From: Psychrosphaera sp. B3R10 | GTDB taxonomy: Bacteria; Pseudomonadota; Gammaproteobacteria; Enterobacterales; Alteromonadaceae | Direction: 5' to 3' | DNA length: 64,000 nt | Assembly (NCBI RefSeq): GCF_018861025.1 | Contig: NZ_JAHKQH010000036.1 | Span: forward strand, 1 to 64,000 | Shown here: one piece after another, positions 46,210-53,368 of the stretch | Layout of the letters: every line of letters begins with the position of its first letter | Position numbering within the stretch: position 1 is the stretch's first letter | Program-made: the position numbers and the translations under genes | The notes under the pieces: model-generated | The model's database searches: none | Seen by the model: the letters and a program-made list of their open reading frames with translations, nothing else | What the model was told of the DNA's origin: nothing

Positions 46210-47246
46210 TAGTAAGCGTCTCTAGTTGGTAATGGCGCATCTTGTCGCAACAGCCCATCATCTTTAAGCTGAGTCCAAAACGCCTTTGGAATATCGTAGT
46301 TAAACAACTCTATGGCTTGATCGACTCGTTTGGCACTGCCCAAACCAGGTATAACTGTCGAGACCGCAGAATGTCCTAGTGGAAATTGTAACGCCGCGGC
46401 GGCAAGTGGTACTTGAAACTGCGCGCAGATGTCTTCAATTTTATTAACTTTCGCCACCACTTCAGCCGGCGCAGGTTCATAGTTGTAGTAAGGTGTAATC
46501 TTACTATTTTTAACACCTGTCGCTAAAATCCCCGAGTTATAGGGACCACCTAATATAATGGATGCTCCGTGTTGCTCACATTGAGGTAAAAAAGTGTCTA
46601 ACGCGTCTTGCTCAAGTAATGAATACCGACCGGCTAATAAGAAACAATCAAATTGACCAATTCCCATAACCCGTTCGCAAATTTCGGTTTCATTTACACC
46701 TAGGCCAACGGCTTTAATTACACCTTGGGAACGAAGTTCATCCAGCGCTTTATAACCGCTAGAAGCTAGTTGTTGGTAATAATAAGGGTCTTGCTCACCG
46801 TGAGTATCTACGCCAATATCATGTACTAATAAAATATCAATTTGAGCCAAGCCTAAACGCTGTAAACTATCTTCAAACGAACGCATTATGCCGTCGTAGG
46901 TATAGTCGTAGTGCGAGTCAAAAGGCATTGGGGTGTCAAAACCGTACCTAAGTTCTTTTACATTTGCTTTGTGATCAGGAGTTAAAATTCGGCCAACTTT
47001 GGTGGAAATTACATAGTCAGATTTAGGTAATGTTCTAAGCGCATCACCTAGTCTTCTTTCGCTTAAACCCAGTCCATATCTCGGTGCAGTATCATAAAGG
47101 TTAATCCCCGATGCTTTTGCTGCATCAAGGGTTTCTTGAGCTTCATTATCAGAAATAGCCTTGTATAAATTTCCAAGCGATGCCGCTCCAAAACCAAGTT
47201 CTGAAACTTCAAGACCTGTGTCACCAATTTGTCTGTTTTTAAACAT
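46209..47246 (-). CDS. Aldo-keto reductase, predicted L-fucose (D-threo-aldose) dehydrogenase
   Basis: TIM-barrel oxidoreductase of 345 residues. Motifs are GLEVSELGFGAASLGNLY, INLYDTAPRYGLGLSERRLG with catalytic Asp/Tyr, LVHDIG and TVIPGLGSAKRVDQAIEL. It resembles D-threo-aldose 1-dehydrogenases, which oxidise L-fucose, L-galactose and D-arabinose at C1 with NAD(P). First enzymatic step of the pathway encoded here. Confidence 0.87.
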   Translation of the reverse strand: MFKNRQIGDTGLEVSELGFGAASLGNLYKAISDNEAQETLDAAKASGINLYDTAPRYGLGLSERRLGDALRTLPKSDYVISTKVGRILTPDHKANVKELRYGFDTPMPFDSHYDYTYDGIMRSFEDSLQRLGLAQIDILLVHDIGVDTHGEQDPYYYQQLASSGYKALDELRSQGVIKAVGLGVNETEICERVMGIGQFDCFLLAGRYSLLEQDALDTFLPQCEQHGASIILGGPYNSGILATGVKNSKITPYYNYEPAPAEVVAKVNKIEDICAQFQVPLAAAALQFPLGHSAVSTVIPGLGSAKRVDQAIELFNYDIPKAFWTQLKDDGLLRQDAPLPTRDAY

Positions 47247-47261
47247 CGATTTTCGACTCCA

Positions 47262-48455
47262 CTATCTAATGGTAGGCAAGCAAGAAGGACCAATTCCTTC
47301 AAACTTTTTGTACGTTAACACAAATTCTTGGTGCCCTAACTCTTCAGATTTAGATTGTTTGCCTTGCGCTACTTCTTTCACCAATTGGTAAATTTCTTCA
47401 CCAACTTGGTCAACGGTTGCTTCACCGTTGATGACTTTACCAGCGTTAATATCCATATCCTCGGACAAATTTTCATAGGTTTCTGGATTAGCACAAACTT
47501 TAATAACAGGAGAAATTGCAGAACCGACAACAGAGCCTCGGCCTGTTGTAAATAAAATGATATGGGATCCAGATGCGATCATTTCGACAATTTCTGCACT
47601 ATCGACAATGTTTGGAAAACCAAACATCGGGTCGCCGTCAGGTACAACGTCCATTAAATACAAACCACCTTGGGTTGGAATATCACCTGGCTTAATCAAA
47701 CCATGTATTTTAGAGCTGCCCGATTTAGCGTACGCCCCCATCGATTTTTCTTCTTGAGTAGAAAGGCCACCTTCAGCATTGCCTGGTGCAAAACTGCCGT
47801 AGCCCATGCGGGTATAGTAATCTTCTGCTTTCTCGACGGATTTTATAATTTCAACACCAAGCTCTGGCGTTATGGCTCGTTCAGCCATGATCTGTTCACA
47901 ACCGATTAATTCACCAGTTTCTTCAAACATACAAATAGCATCATCTTCGATAAGCTTGTCAAAGCAACGACCAACCGCAGGATTTGCACCTATACCACTT
48001 GTTCCGTCAGAGCCACCACAAATAGTCCCGACAACAAGTTCATTCATGGCCATAGGCACTAACTCAGTTTGATCCGCGATTTCACGAAGTCGGCTAACAC
48101 TTGATAACCCAGCTTCAATGGTTTTCCTTGTGCCACCTGATTGCTGGATAACAAGTGTTTCTACTGGTCTGCCGCTTGCTTCGACAGTTTTGGCTAATTG
48201 CTCGCGGTTAAAGCCTTCACAACCTAAAGAAACAATAAGGACACCACCTACGTTCGGATGACTGCACAAACCTTCCATTATTTTTAACGAATATTCATTT
48301 GGGTAACATCCAGGAAAGCCAATGAGTTGTACCTCATCATCAGTTGAGTCAGCAACGACAGAACGAGCAACATGGTGCGCGCATTCCACTAGGTAAGTGA
48401 CTAATATGACGTTACGAATACCTTTGCGGCCATCCGCTCTTAGATAACCTTTCAT
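47262..48455 (-). CDS. UxaA-family dehydratase large subunit, predicted L-fuconate dehydratase
   Basis: Protein of 397 residues equal to the C-terminal catalytic part of altronate/galactarate dehydratases: MKGYLRADGRKGIRNVILVT, VSLGCEGFNREQLA, VGTICGGSDGTSGIGANPAVG and FTTGRGSVVGSAISPVIKVCANPE, including conserved Cys residues. It probably works with the small SAF-domain subunit encoded just upstream and overlapping by four bases. Xanthomonas uses an enolase-superfamily enzyme for L-fuconate dehydration, so this would be a non-homologous replacement. Confidence 0.87.
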   Translation of the reverse strand: MKGYLRADGRKGIRNVILVTYLVECAHHVARSVVADSTDDEVQLIGFPGCYPNEYSLKIMEGLCSHPNVGGVLIVSLGCEGFNREQLAKTVEASGRPVETLVIQQSGGTRKTIEAGLSSVSRLREIADQTELVPMAMNELVVGTICGGSDGTSGIGANPAVGRCFDKLIEDDAICMFEETGELIGCEQIMAERAITPELGVEIIKSVEKAEDYYTRMGYGSFAPGNAEGGLSTQEEKSMGAYAKSGSSKIHGLIKPGDIPTQGGLYLMDVVPDGDPMFGFPNIVDSAEIVEMIASGSHIILFTTGRGSVVGSAISPVIKVCANPETYENLSEDMDINAGKVINGEATVDQVGEEIYQLVKEVAQGKQSKSEELGHQEFVLTYKKFEGIGPSCLPTIR

Positions 48456-48757
48456 GACTCTTCCCCTGTTCGACTCTGGCGTGTGTGGCTAGCAATATAG
48501 TCACTTTTCATATTGTGCATATGGATGTGTTCGCCAAATACAATATCCTGTGTAGCGGATCCAATTGATACGCCGTATTTAATAATTTTGTCGCCTTTGC
48601 TTATCTCTGTTCTTGCGATTTTGTGGCCGACAGTGATATCGGTTGTCATAGCAACTTCGACTGTTTCTAAGGTCGTTAAACTGCCAGCAGCCAACTGCTT
48701 GCAACATACAAAAACATTGTCAGCTTGGTGCAGCAATACAAAATGTTTGTTTATCAT
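48452..48757 (-). CDS. UxaA-family dehydratase small subunit (SAF domain)
   Basis: Protein of 101 residues matching the N-terminal SAF domain of altronate dehydratases: NVFVCCKQLAAGS, VGHKIARTEISKGDKIIKYG, and VFGEHIHMHNMKSD, where His residues may bind metal. In E. coli UxaA both parts are fused; here they are separate and overlap by four bases. First gene of the leftward sugar operon, so its upstream region holds the operon promoter. Confidence 0.87.
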   Translation of the reverse strand: MINKHFVLLHQADNVFVCCKQLAAGSLTTLETVEVAMTTDITVGHKIARTEISKGDKIIKYGVSIGSATQDIVFGEHIHMHNMKSDYIASHTRQSRTGEES

Positions 48758-49419
48758 TTTTACATCCTATTGAGATCATTAAGCCAAGCATTCGCCGAGG
48801 AACAACTATGACACTCGCAGCTAAACCTAATTTTTATGCGCATCGAAAAGCTATTTCCGGATATCGTGAATTTAAACAACATTCAAGCTCTTCGTCAATA
48901 AATTTGTGTATTTTTATATTTAACTCTACACATTTTATGTATAAAAATAGTCAAACATCATAATCAATACGACCAAATAAGGTTTCAGATAGCCTTTTAT
49001 TACCGGCTTAAAAGCGTTTCAAAATGGCCAATTTCGAAATTTCAAAATAGCTGATACTTTGATAACAAAAGAACACCTTAAAAAACGTAAAAATGACTAA
49101 ATGGCAGGCGATTTAAAAGCCAAGTTTGGGACGTCAAGATGTGAGCGAGCCCATCACTTTATAAACCATCAATAAGGTAAATTTTATTGCTGTTATATGG
49201 TGATTGTGAGGTTATAGGAAAAACAGTCGCACCGGTGGGGTATACCAAGACGCGTTGTGAAAAGGTGAATATAAAAGAGTGTAGGACTTGCGACCATGTA
49301 AACTAGCATTAAGTTGTGCTTCCCTAACCCTATGCTATTACCTCCGGTGAATAATTTTTCCACCGAAGGTCAGGTTCCGTCTTTTGTGGTTTGGCTTATG
49401 CCGCTAAGTAACAGCTAAA
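48758..49419. promoter_or_regulatory. Gene-free region upstream of the sugar operon, with an inverted repeat
   Basis: This 662-base stretch contains no credible ORF. It should carry the promoter of the leftward sugar operon. Perfect 10-base arms TATTTTTATA (48909-48918) and TATAAAAATA (48940-48949) flank 21 bases, and TGTGTATTT at 48905 recurs upstream of the GntR gene. A separate hairpin, ACCTCCGGTG/CACCGAAGGT (49340-49370, one mismatch), lies 50 bases after the kinase gene and may help end it, although no T-run follows. Confidence 0.4.
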
Positions 49420-50676
49420 CTAAGCGTTAACCATTTCACTGAGCTTTTGAAAGGATGCCGACGATTTATCCTTAACATCACAGATGCTAAGTAAGTCATC
49501 GATAAAGTGCATAAGTGCGCGGTATTCTATTTGTTTAACAAGAGCTTGCTGAGTTCCCGTCAACATGTGATACATGGTCGCAGCGCCAAAATCACCAACA
49601 ATAATATTAGCCTCGTCATCAAATAACGAATTGTGAGCATAGAGATCACCATGGCAAACTTGGTTTTGATGTAAGTGTTCAAAGACCTCTGTCATCTGTT
49701 CTACCATTTTATTTATCTTTGAAATTGGCAAACTCAGACCGGGGGCAAAATTGTCACGAGTGCACGAATCAAAACACGGTGGCAAGCCTAGGTTATAAAA
49801 ATTATCTGGGATTAATTCCATGATTAGCGCTAAATAGCCAGCTTCATTAACTTGGGCTAATGACTGAATAAGATTAGGATGATTACCTACTTTTAAACAC
49901 GCTTGCAGTTCGTCTTGAGGATAACCATCGCTGGTCACTTCACCTTTAAATACTTTAACTGCTACGTCTTCTGGAAACTGATTTTCTGGAAACTGATTTT
50001 GTGGTTTACGCCATTTAGCTTTTGAGATCACTCCCGAGGCTCCTTGCCCAAGCACTTGTTGCAGTTCAAAACTATCGAAACGAACCGTAGGCACATCTTG
50101 TATTTTAATGTTAACTTGGCAAAAAGGATTACCAGAAAATGCCAACCATGCCAATTTAGGCAAACCTAATAATTGCTCAGGGCATTCGGTAAGTTGATTA
50201 GCTGATATCCTGATAAGTTCGAGGTTGTGTAAATGGCGCATGCTTTGTGGCAAAGCTTTAAGCTGGTTCCCAGATAGTGCCAACTTTTGCAATCGTGGGC
50301 GATAACCTAACGACTCCGGTAATAACTCTATTTCGTTATCGGTCAAAATCAACCAACGCAACTGTTCTGGTAAAGCCTGTTCTGGAACGTGTTTGATTTG
50401 GTTCGCTTTAAAGCCGATCATTTCAAGGTTTTTGCATTGACCTAACACCACCGGCAAACTGGTAAATAAGTTATTAGAAGCAAATACAATTTTTAGCTTG
50501 TGCAATTGGCTAAACTCTGGCGGTAAACTGCTTAGGCGGTTTCCCGACAAATCTAATATCTCTAAACTATCCGCTAGGGTCAAAATTTCCATTGGAAATG
50601 AAGTTAAATCTTGTTGGATTTTTAGGTGCTGTGCGCCAACGAGTTCACCAGATTGAAGTTGAGATAGAGTATGCAA
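49420..50676 (-). CDS. Leucine-rich-repeat protein kinase
   Basis: Cytosolic protein of 418 residues. The first 200 hold seven to eight LRRs of the LP-x-x-L type (LEILDLSGNRLSSLPPEF, LQKLALSGNQLKALP). A eukaryotic-like Ser/Thr kinase follows: glycine loop LGQGASGVISKAKW, VAVKVF lysine, ELQAC Glu, catalytic loop HGDLYAHN (HGD instead of HRD) and GDFGAATM. The start is TTG 50676, since MHTLSQLQSGEL is the usual family opening. A 15-base tandem duplication (NQFPENQFPE) lies between the glycine loop and the Lys. The LRR part is probably a ligand or partner sensor; targets are unknown. Confidence 0.87.
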   Translation of the reverse strand: MHTLSQLQSGELVGAQHLKIQQDLTSFPMEILTLADSLEILDLSGNRLSSLPPEFSQLHKLKIVFASNNLFTSLPVVLGQCKNLEMIGFKANQIKHVPEQALPEQLRWLILTDNEIELLPESLGYRPRLQKLALSGNQLKALPQSMRHLHNLELIRISANQLTECPEQLLGLPKLAWLAFSGNPFCQVNIKIQDVPTVRFDSFELQQVLGQGASGVISKAKWRKPQNQFPENQFPEDVAVKVFKGEVTSDGYPQDELQACLKVGNHPNLIQSLAQVNEAGYLALIMELIPDNFYNLGLPPCFDSCTRDNFAPGLSLPISKINKMVEQMTEVFEHLHQNQVCHGDLYAHNSLFDDEANIIVGDFGAATMYHMLTGTQQALVKQIEYRALMHFIDDLLSICDVKDKSSASFQKLSEMVNA

Positions 50677-50734
50677 AACAAAACGTCCAAATGTTGAAAA
50701 ACAAATCGCGCGTAGTCTACAAGGTTTTGCCGAA

Positions 50735-50775
50735 AAAATCAGATGGCGTTACCGACTAATTGTGGAACGCCATCT
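50735..50775 (-). terminator. Terminator of the GH172-like gene
   Basis: Arms AGATGGCGTT and AACGCCATCT form a perfect 10-bp stem. On the minus strand it is followed by GATTTTTTC. It lies 130 bases after the stop of the DUF2961 gene. Confidence 0.75.
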
Positions 50776-50903
50776 CAAATTGATGTTGCCGCTTGGCCAT
50801 TTTAAGTCTCTGTGATAAGCATTTACCAATGGCTCAGGGTAATATCGAGTAGGTGGAACGATGAACAATTAGGCTTCATCGCCACACAAACCCGCATCTG
50901 AAT

Positions 50904-52583
50904 TTAGTCTAGTTTTGATTCCAACTCAGTTAATTTGGGCGCATTGGTAACATTTGTCTCGCCATTATTTTTAGTGGCTAAATCACCATACCAATAAGCG
51001 CCAACCGCATATCCCATTTCAACGTCTTTCCAGTGCCACACTTCCATATCTAAAGTAAGTGACTTAGAAAATGGCATAGTATCAAGTGAGCGAGTACGTG
51101 TTTCAACACTATAACCCTGCGTATTTCGTTCATTTGTCTCTTTGCGATTTAACTGATTATAAACGTTACTCGCCGGTTGAGCATGGAATGGGTGTTGGTA
51201 AAAGTCGGTACTTATACCGCCCCACGAATACCCATAATAGTCTTCGGTACCCGTTCCAAAAATTGATGGGAATGTTTCGCCGTCAACATAGATTTTTTCA
51301 TCGCCTTCACCCCACCAGCGGGCAATCGGATTCCAAATGGTCAACGTATCACCCACATAAACCCCGCGGCCACTTAATTTAACGTAATTCCAGTCTGAGA
51401 ACGGACGAGTGGCAACAGGATATTCGCCACGCCAGCTCGCATGAAAATAAAGTGAGCTGTCATCCCATTTACGATCAGTGACTTTAACCTGAAGTGTAAA
51501 ATCGACAGGCTTATTGGACATATTTAAAATCGACACTTTAGCTGTTTTTTGGAATGGCATAACCCAACGAGTCGTTAACTTACCGGCTTTGGTGACCGTT
51601 CGATACCAACCTTCAAACGGGTTTAAGCCAACGCCAGTGCCAAAAAATTCACTAATTGGTGTATAGACCGTTTGTTGCCCATCAAATTCTATTTTTAAAA
51701 CAACTGAACGTGTGATGTTTTTATCACTATAATCATTCAGTTTTAATGACAATTCGTTAATCGCCGACGAACCGGTATCGATATCTAACGATTTCTCCTC
51801 ACCGTTGTTTAACGTCCCAGCGATTGCATTAACCTGACCTTCTACTGCTTTGTATGGTGCATTAAGTTGTTTTGCGACTTTTTCCATCAAAGGTATTGCT
51901 GCTGTAAACTCTGCCGCAGAATAACTTTCAACTTTAGCTGTTTTGTTATATTCACGATAAGTCATTTGGTAAAAGAACGGGCGTTCCGAAACGGTAATTT
52001 TTAGACCTTTGGCATATGGAATTGGATAGAATGAAACCGCAGAACGAAGCGATTCATGCGCAAGTGGGAAGGGTATGGCGCCTTTACCATTTAACAACTC
52101 AAACATGTTGCCTTCTAGCACAGGCTCTTTTGCGCCATCTATATAAAAGCGAATGATCGAATTGGTCGTTGCTTTTTTATCATTTTTCCACGGCATCCAA
52201 GTACGCACTAAAGCCCCCGGACCTTTTGCATCCATTAAGACCCATTCATTACCATTTGCTGTTTCTTCAATTCTAATAAAGTTTTTATCTTTTTTATTAC
52301 TGTTAAAATCATGATTTAAAAACCATGTTTCTGGATTTTGTGGATCGTCAGACGCCCTGTTGTAACTAGACTCTTGCTTTAGCCTAAATTCTGCGTCTGG
52401 ATAATGCGTAATCAAATCCCGGTCAATCATTTCTGTTAAAAGCGACTTTACCGAAATAAGTCTTGCGCCCCTGTCCTCACCGCTGCTGGTTTTTCCTGAC
52501 TCCGAATTGTGGGTTAAATTAATAACACTAAGGGCAAGAACCCCTAATAAAACGACAATTACGAAATATCTTAACTTTGGCAT
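50904..52583 (-). CDS. DUF2961 (GH172) family glycoside hydrolase
   Basis: Protein of 559 residues with an N-terminal membrane anchor or signal (LRYFVIVVLLGVLALSVI). The body has DUF2961 features: GPGALVRTWMPW near residue 130, GWYRTVTKAGKLTTRWVMPF, and FPSIFGTGTEDYYGYSWGG, whose Glu is in the catalytic region of GH172. Characterised GH172 members act on alpha-D-fructofuranosides or alpha-D-arabinofuranosides. Next to a pathway that could use D-arabinose, the second activity is attractive but unproven. Confidence 0.85.
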   Translation of the reverse strand: MPKLRYFVIVVLLGVLALSVINLTHNSESGKTSSGEDRGARLISVKSLLTEMIDRDLITHYPDAEFRLKQESSYNRASDDPQNPETWFLNHDFNSNKKDKNFIRIEETANGNEWVLMDAKGPGALVRTWMPWKNDKKATTNSIIRFYIDGAKEPVLEGNMFELLNGKGAIPFPLAHESLRSAVSFYPIPYAKGLKITVSERPFFYQMTYREYNKTAKVESYSAAEFTAAIPLMEKVAKQLNAPYKAVEGQVNAIAGTLNNGEEKSLDIDTGSSAINELSLKLNDYSDKNITRSVVLKIEFDGQQTVYTPISEFFGTGVGLNPFEGWYRTVTKAGKLTTRWVMPFQKTAKVSILNMSNKPVDFTLQVKVTDRKWDDSSLYFHASWRGEYPVATRPFSDWNYVKLSGRGVYVGDTLTIWNPIARWWGEGDEKIYVDGETFPSIFGTGTEDYYGYSWGGISTDFYQHPFHAQPASNVYNQLNRKETNERNTQGYSVETRTRSLDTMPFSKSLTLDMEVWHWKDVEMGYAVGAYWYGDLATKNNGETNVTNAPKLTELESKLD

Positions 52584-52687
52584 TATATTTACCTTATGAG
52601 TTACCGCTTATTTTCTACTAAAAACCGAACATTGCACGGGTAGAAACAATCTGATTTTGAAGCTGATAAATGACTATTTTTAAATTT

Positions 52688-52735
52688 GTAGAAGCTAGGC
52701 CAACTGAATAAACGTCAGTGATTCAAAGCTTCTAC
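52688..52735 (-). terminator. Hairpin downstream of the cohesin-like gene
   Basis: Arms GTAGAAGCT and AGCTTCTAC are perfect. On the minus strand they precede an AT-rich but not T-pure stretch. Placed just after the cohesin-like gene stop, so a weak terminator is likely. Confidence 0.45.
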
Positions 52736-52740
52736 TTAGA

Positions 52741-53298
52741 TTACTTACTAGAAGCGCGACGTTTACCGACCAATAACACAAGCGAGCAGATTAGAAATGC
52801 AAATGCTGAAGGCTCAGGTACGTCAGTTACACTAAATGTAACGCTGCTATCAACGGCTTCATACCCAAAATTAGCCAAGAATATGCCTGTAAACATGCCA
52901 TCGTTACCCAATAACGTTAGGGTATCTGAACCGGCTGTATGAGCAGTAAAATTAAGCGTTGCTAATGTCACTTGAGCACTGTTAATTGGGTCAAAAGAAA
53001 CGACAAACTGATCGATATCTGCGCCGCCAGGAAATGACATAAAGTCTAAATTAAATAGACTGTCACCTAAATAATCGACAGTTTGTAATGCTTCATCATT
53101 AATATCAAAAGCGAAACCTTCTAACGTTTGCTGCGTTGCATTATCAAATACAACGTCGATAGTAAAATCATCACCTACTTTGATATCTGTAGATGAAATT
53201 TCATAGATAATGCCAGCTTGTGCACTTGTAGATAAAATCAAAAAGAGTGAGACCAAACATGTCTTCATCGAGTTTTTTAGTGATATTAGTGTTTTCAT
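52741..53298 (-). CDS. PEP-CTERM protein with cohesin-like domain
   Basis: Secreted protein of 185 residues: signal peptide ending near STSAQA, then a single beta-sandwich resembling cohesin (DIKVGDDFTIDVVFDNA, LEGFAFDINDEALQTVDYLG, AQVTLATLNFTAHTAGSDTLTL, FGYEAVDSSVTFSV), then a canonical PEP-CTERM tail VPEPSAFAFLICSLVLLVGKRR. It is encoded directly after a glycoside hydrolase that ends in a dockerin module, separated only by a terminator. It may act as a surface or matrix receptor for that enzyme. The cohesin call is by pattern and needs a profile check. Confidence 0.75.
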   Translation of the reverse strand: MKTLISLKNSMKTCLVSLFLILSTSAQAGIIYEISSTDIKVGDDFTIDVVFDNATQQTLEGFAFDINDEALQTVDYLGDSLFNLDFMSFPGGADIDQFVVSFDPINSAQVTLATLNFTAHTAGSDTLTLLGNDGMFTGIFLANFGYEAVDSSVTFSVTDVPEPSAFAFLICSLVLLVGKRRASSK

Positions 53299-53321
53299 TA
53301 AAAGTTACCTATTTATTATTG

Positions 53322-53358
53322 TTTTAAAATGCCGCCACATAAAGAGTTAGTGGCGGCA
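53322..53358 (-). terminator. Terminator between the dockerin hydrolase and the cohesin-like gene
   Basis: Arms TGCCGCCAC and GTGGCGGCA form a GC-rich 9-bp stem, followed on the minus strand by TTTTAAAAC. It sits 11 bases after the hydrolase stop, so the cohesin-like gene would depend on read-through or its own promoter. Confidence 0.8.
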
Positions 53359-53368
53359 AGTTGATTGA

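Noticed and set aside
52741..52942. Plus-strand ORF overlapping the cohesin-like gene
   Set aside because: It lies opposite the PEP-CTERM gene and has no ribosome binding site or family likeness.
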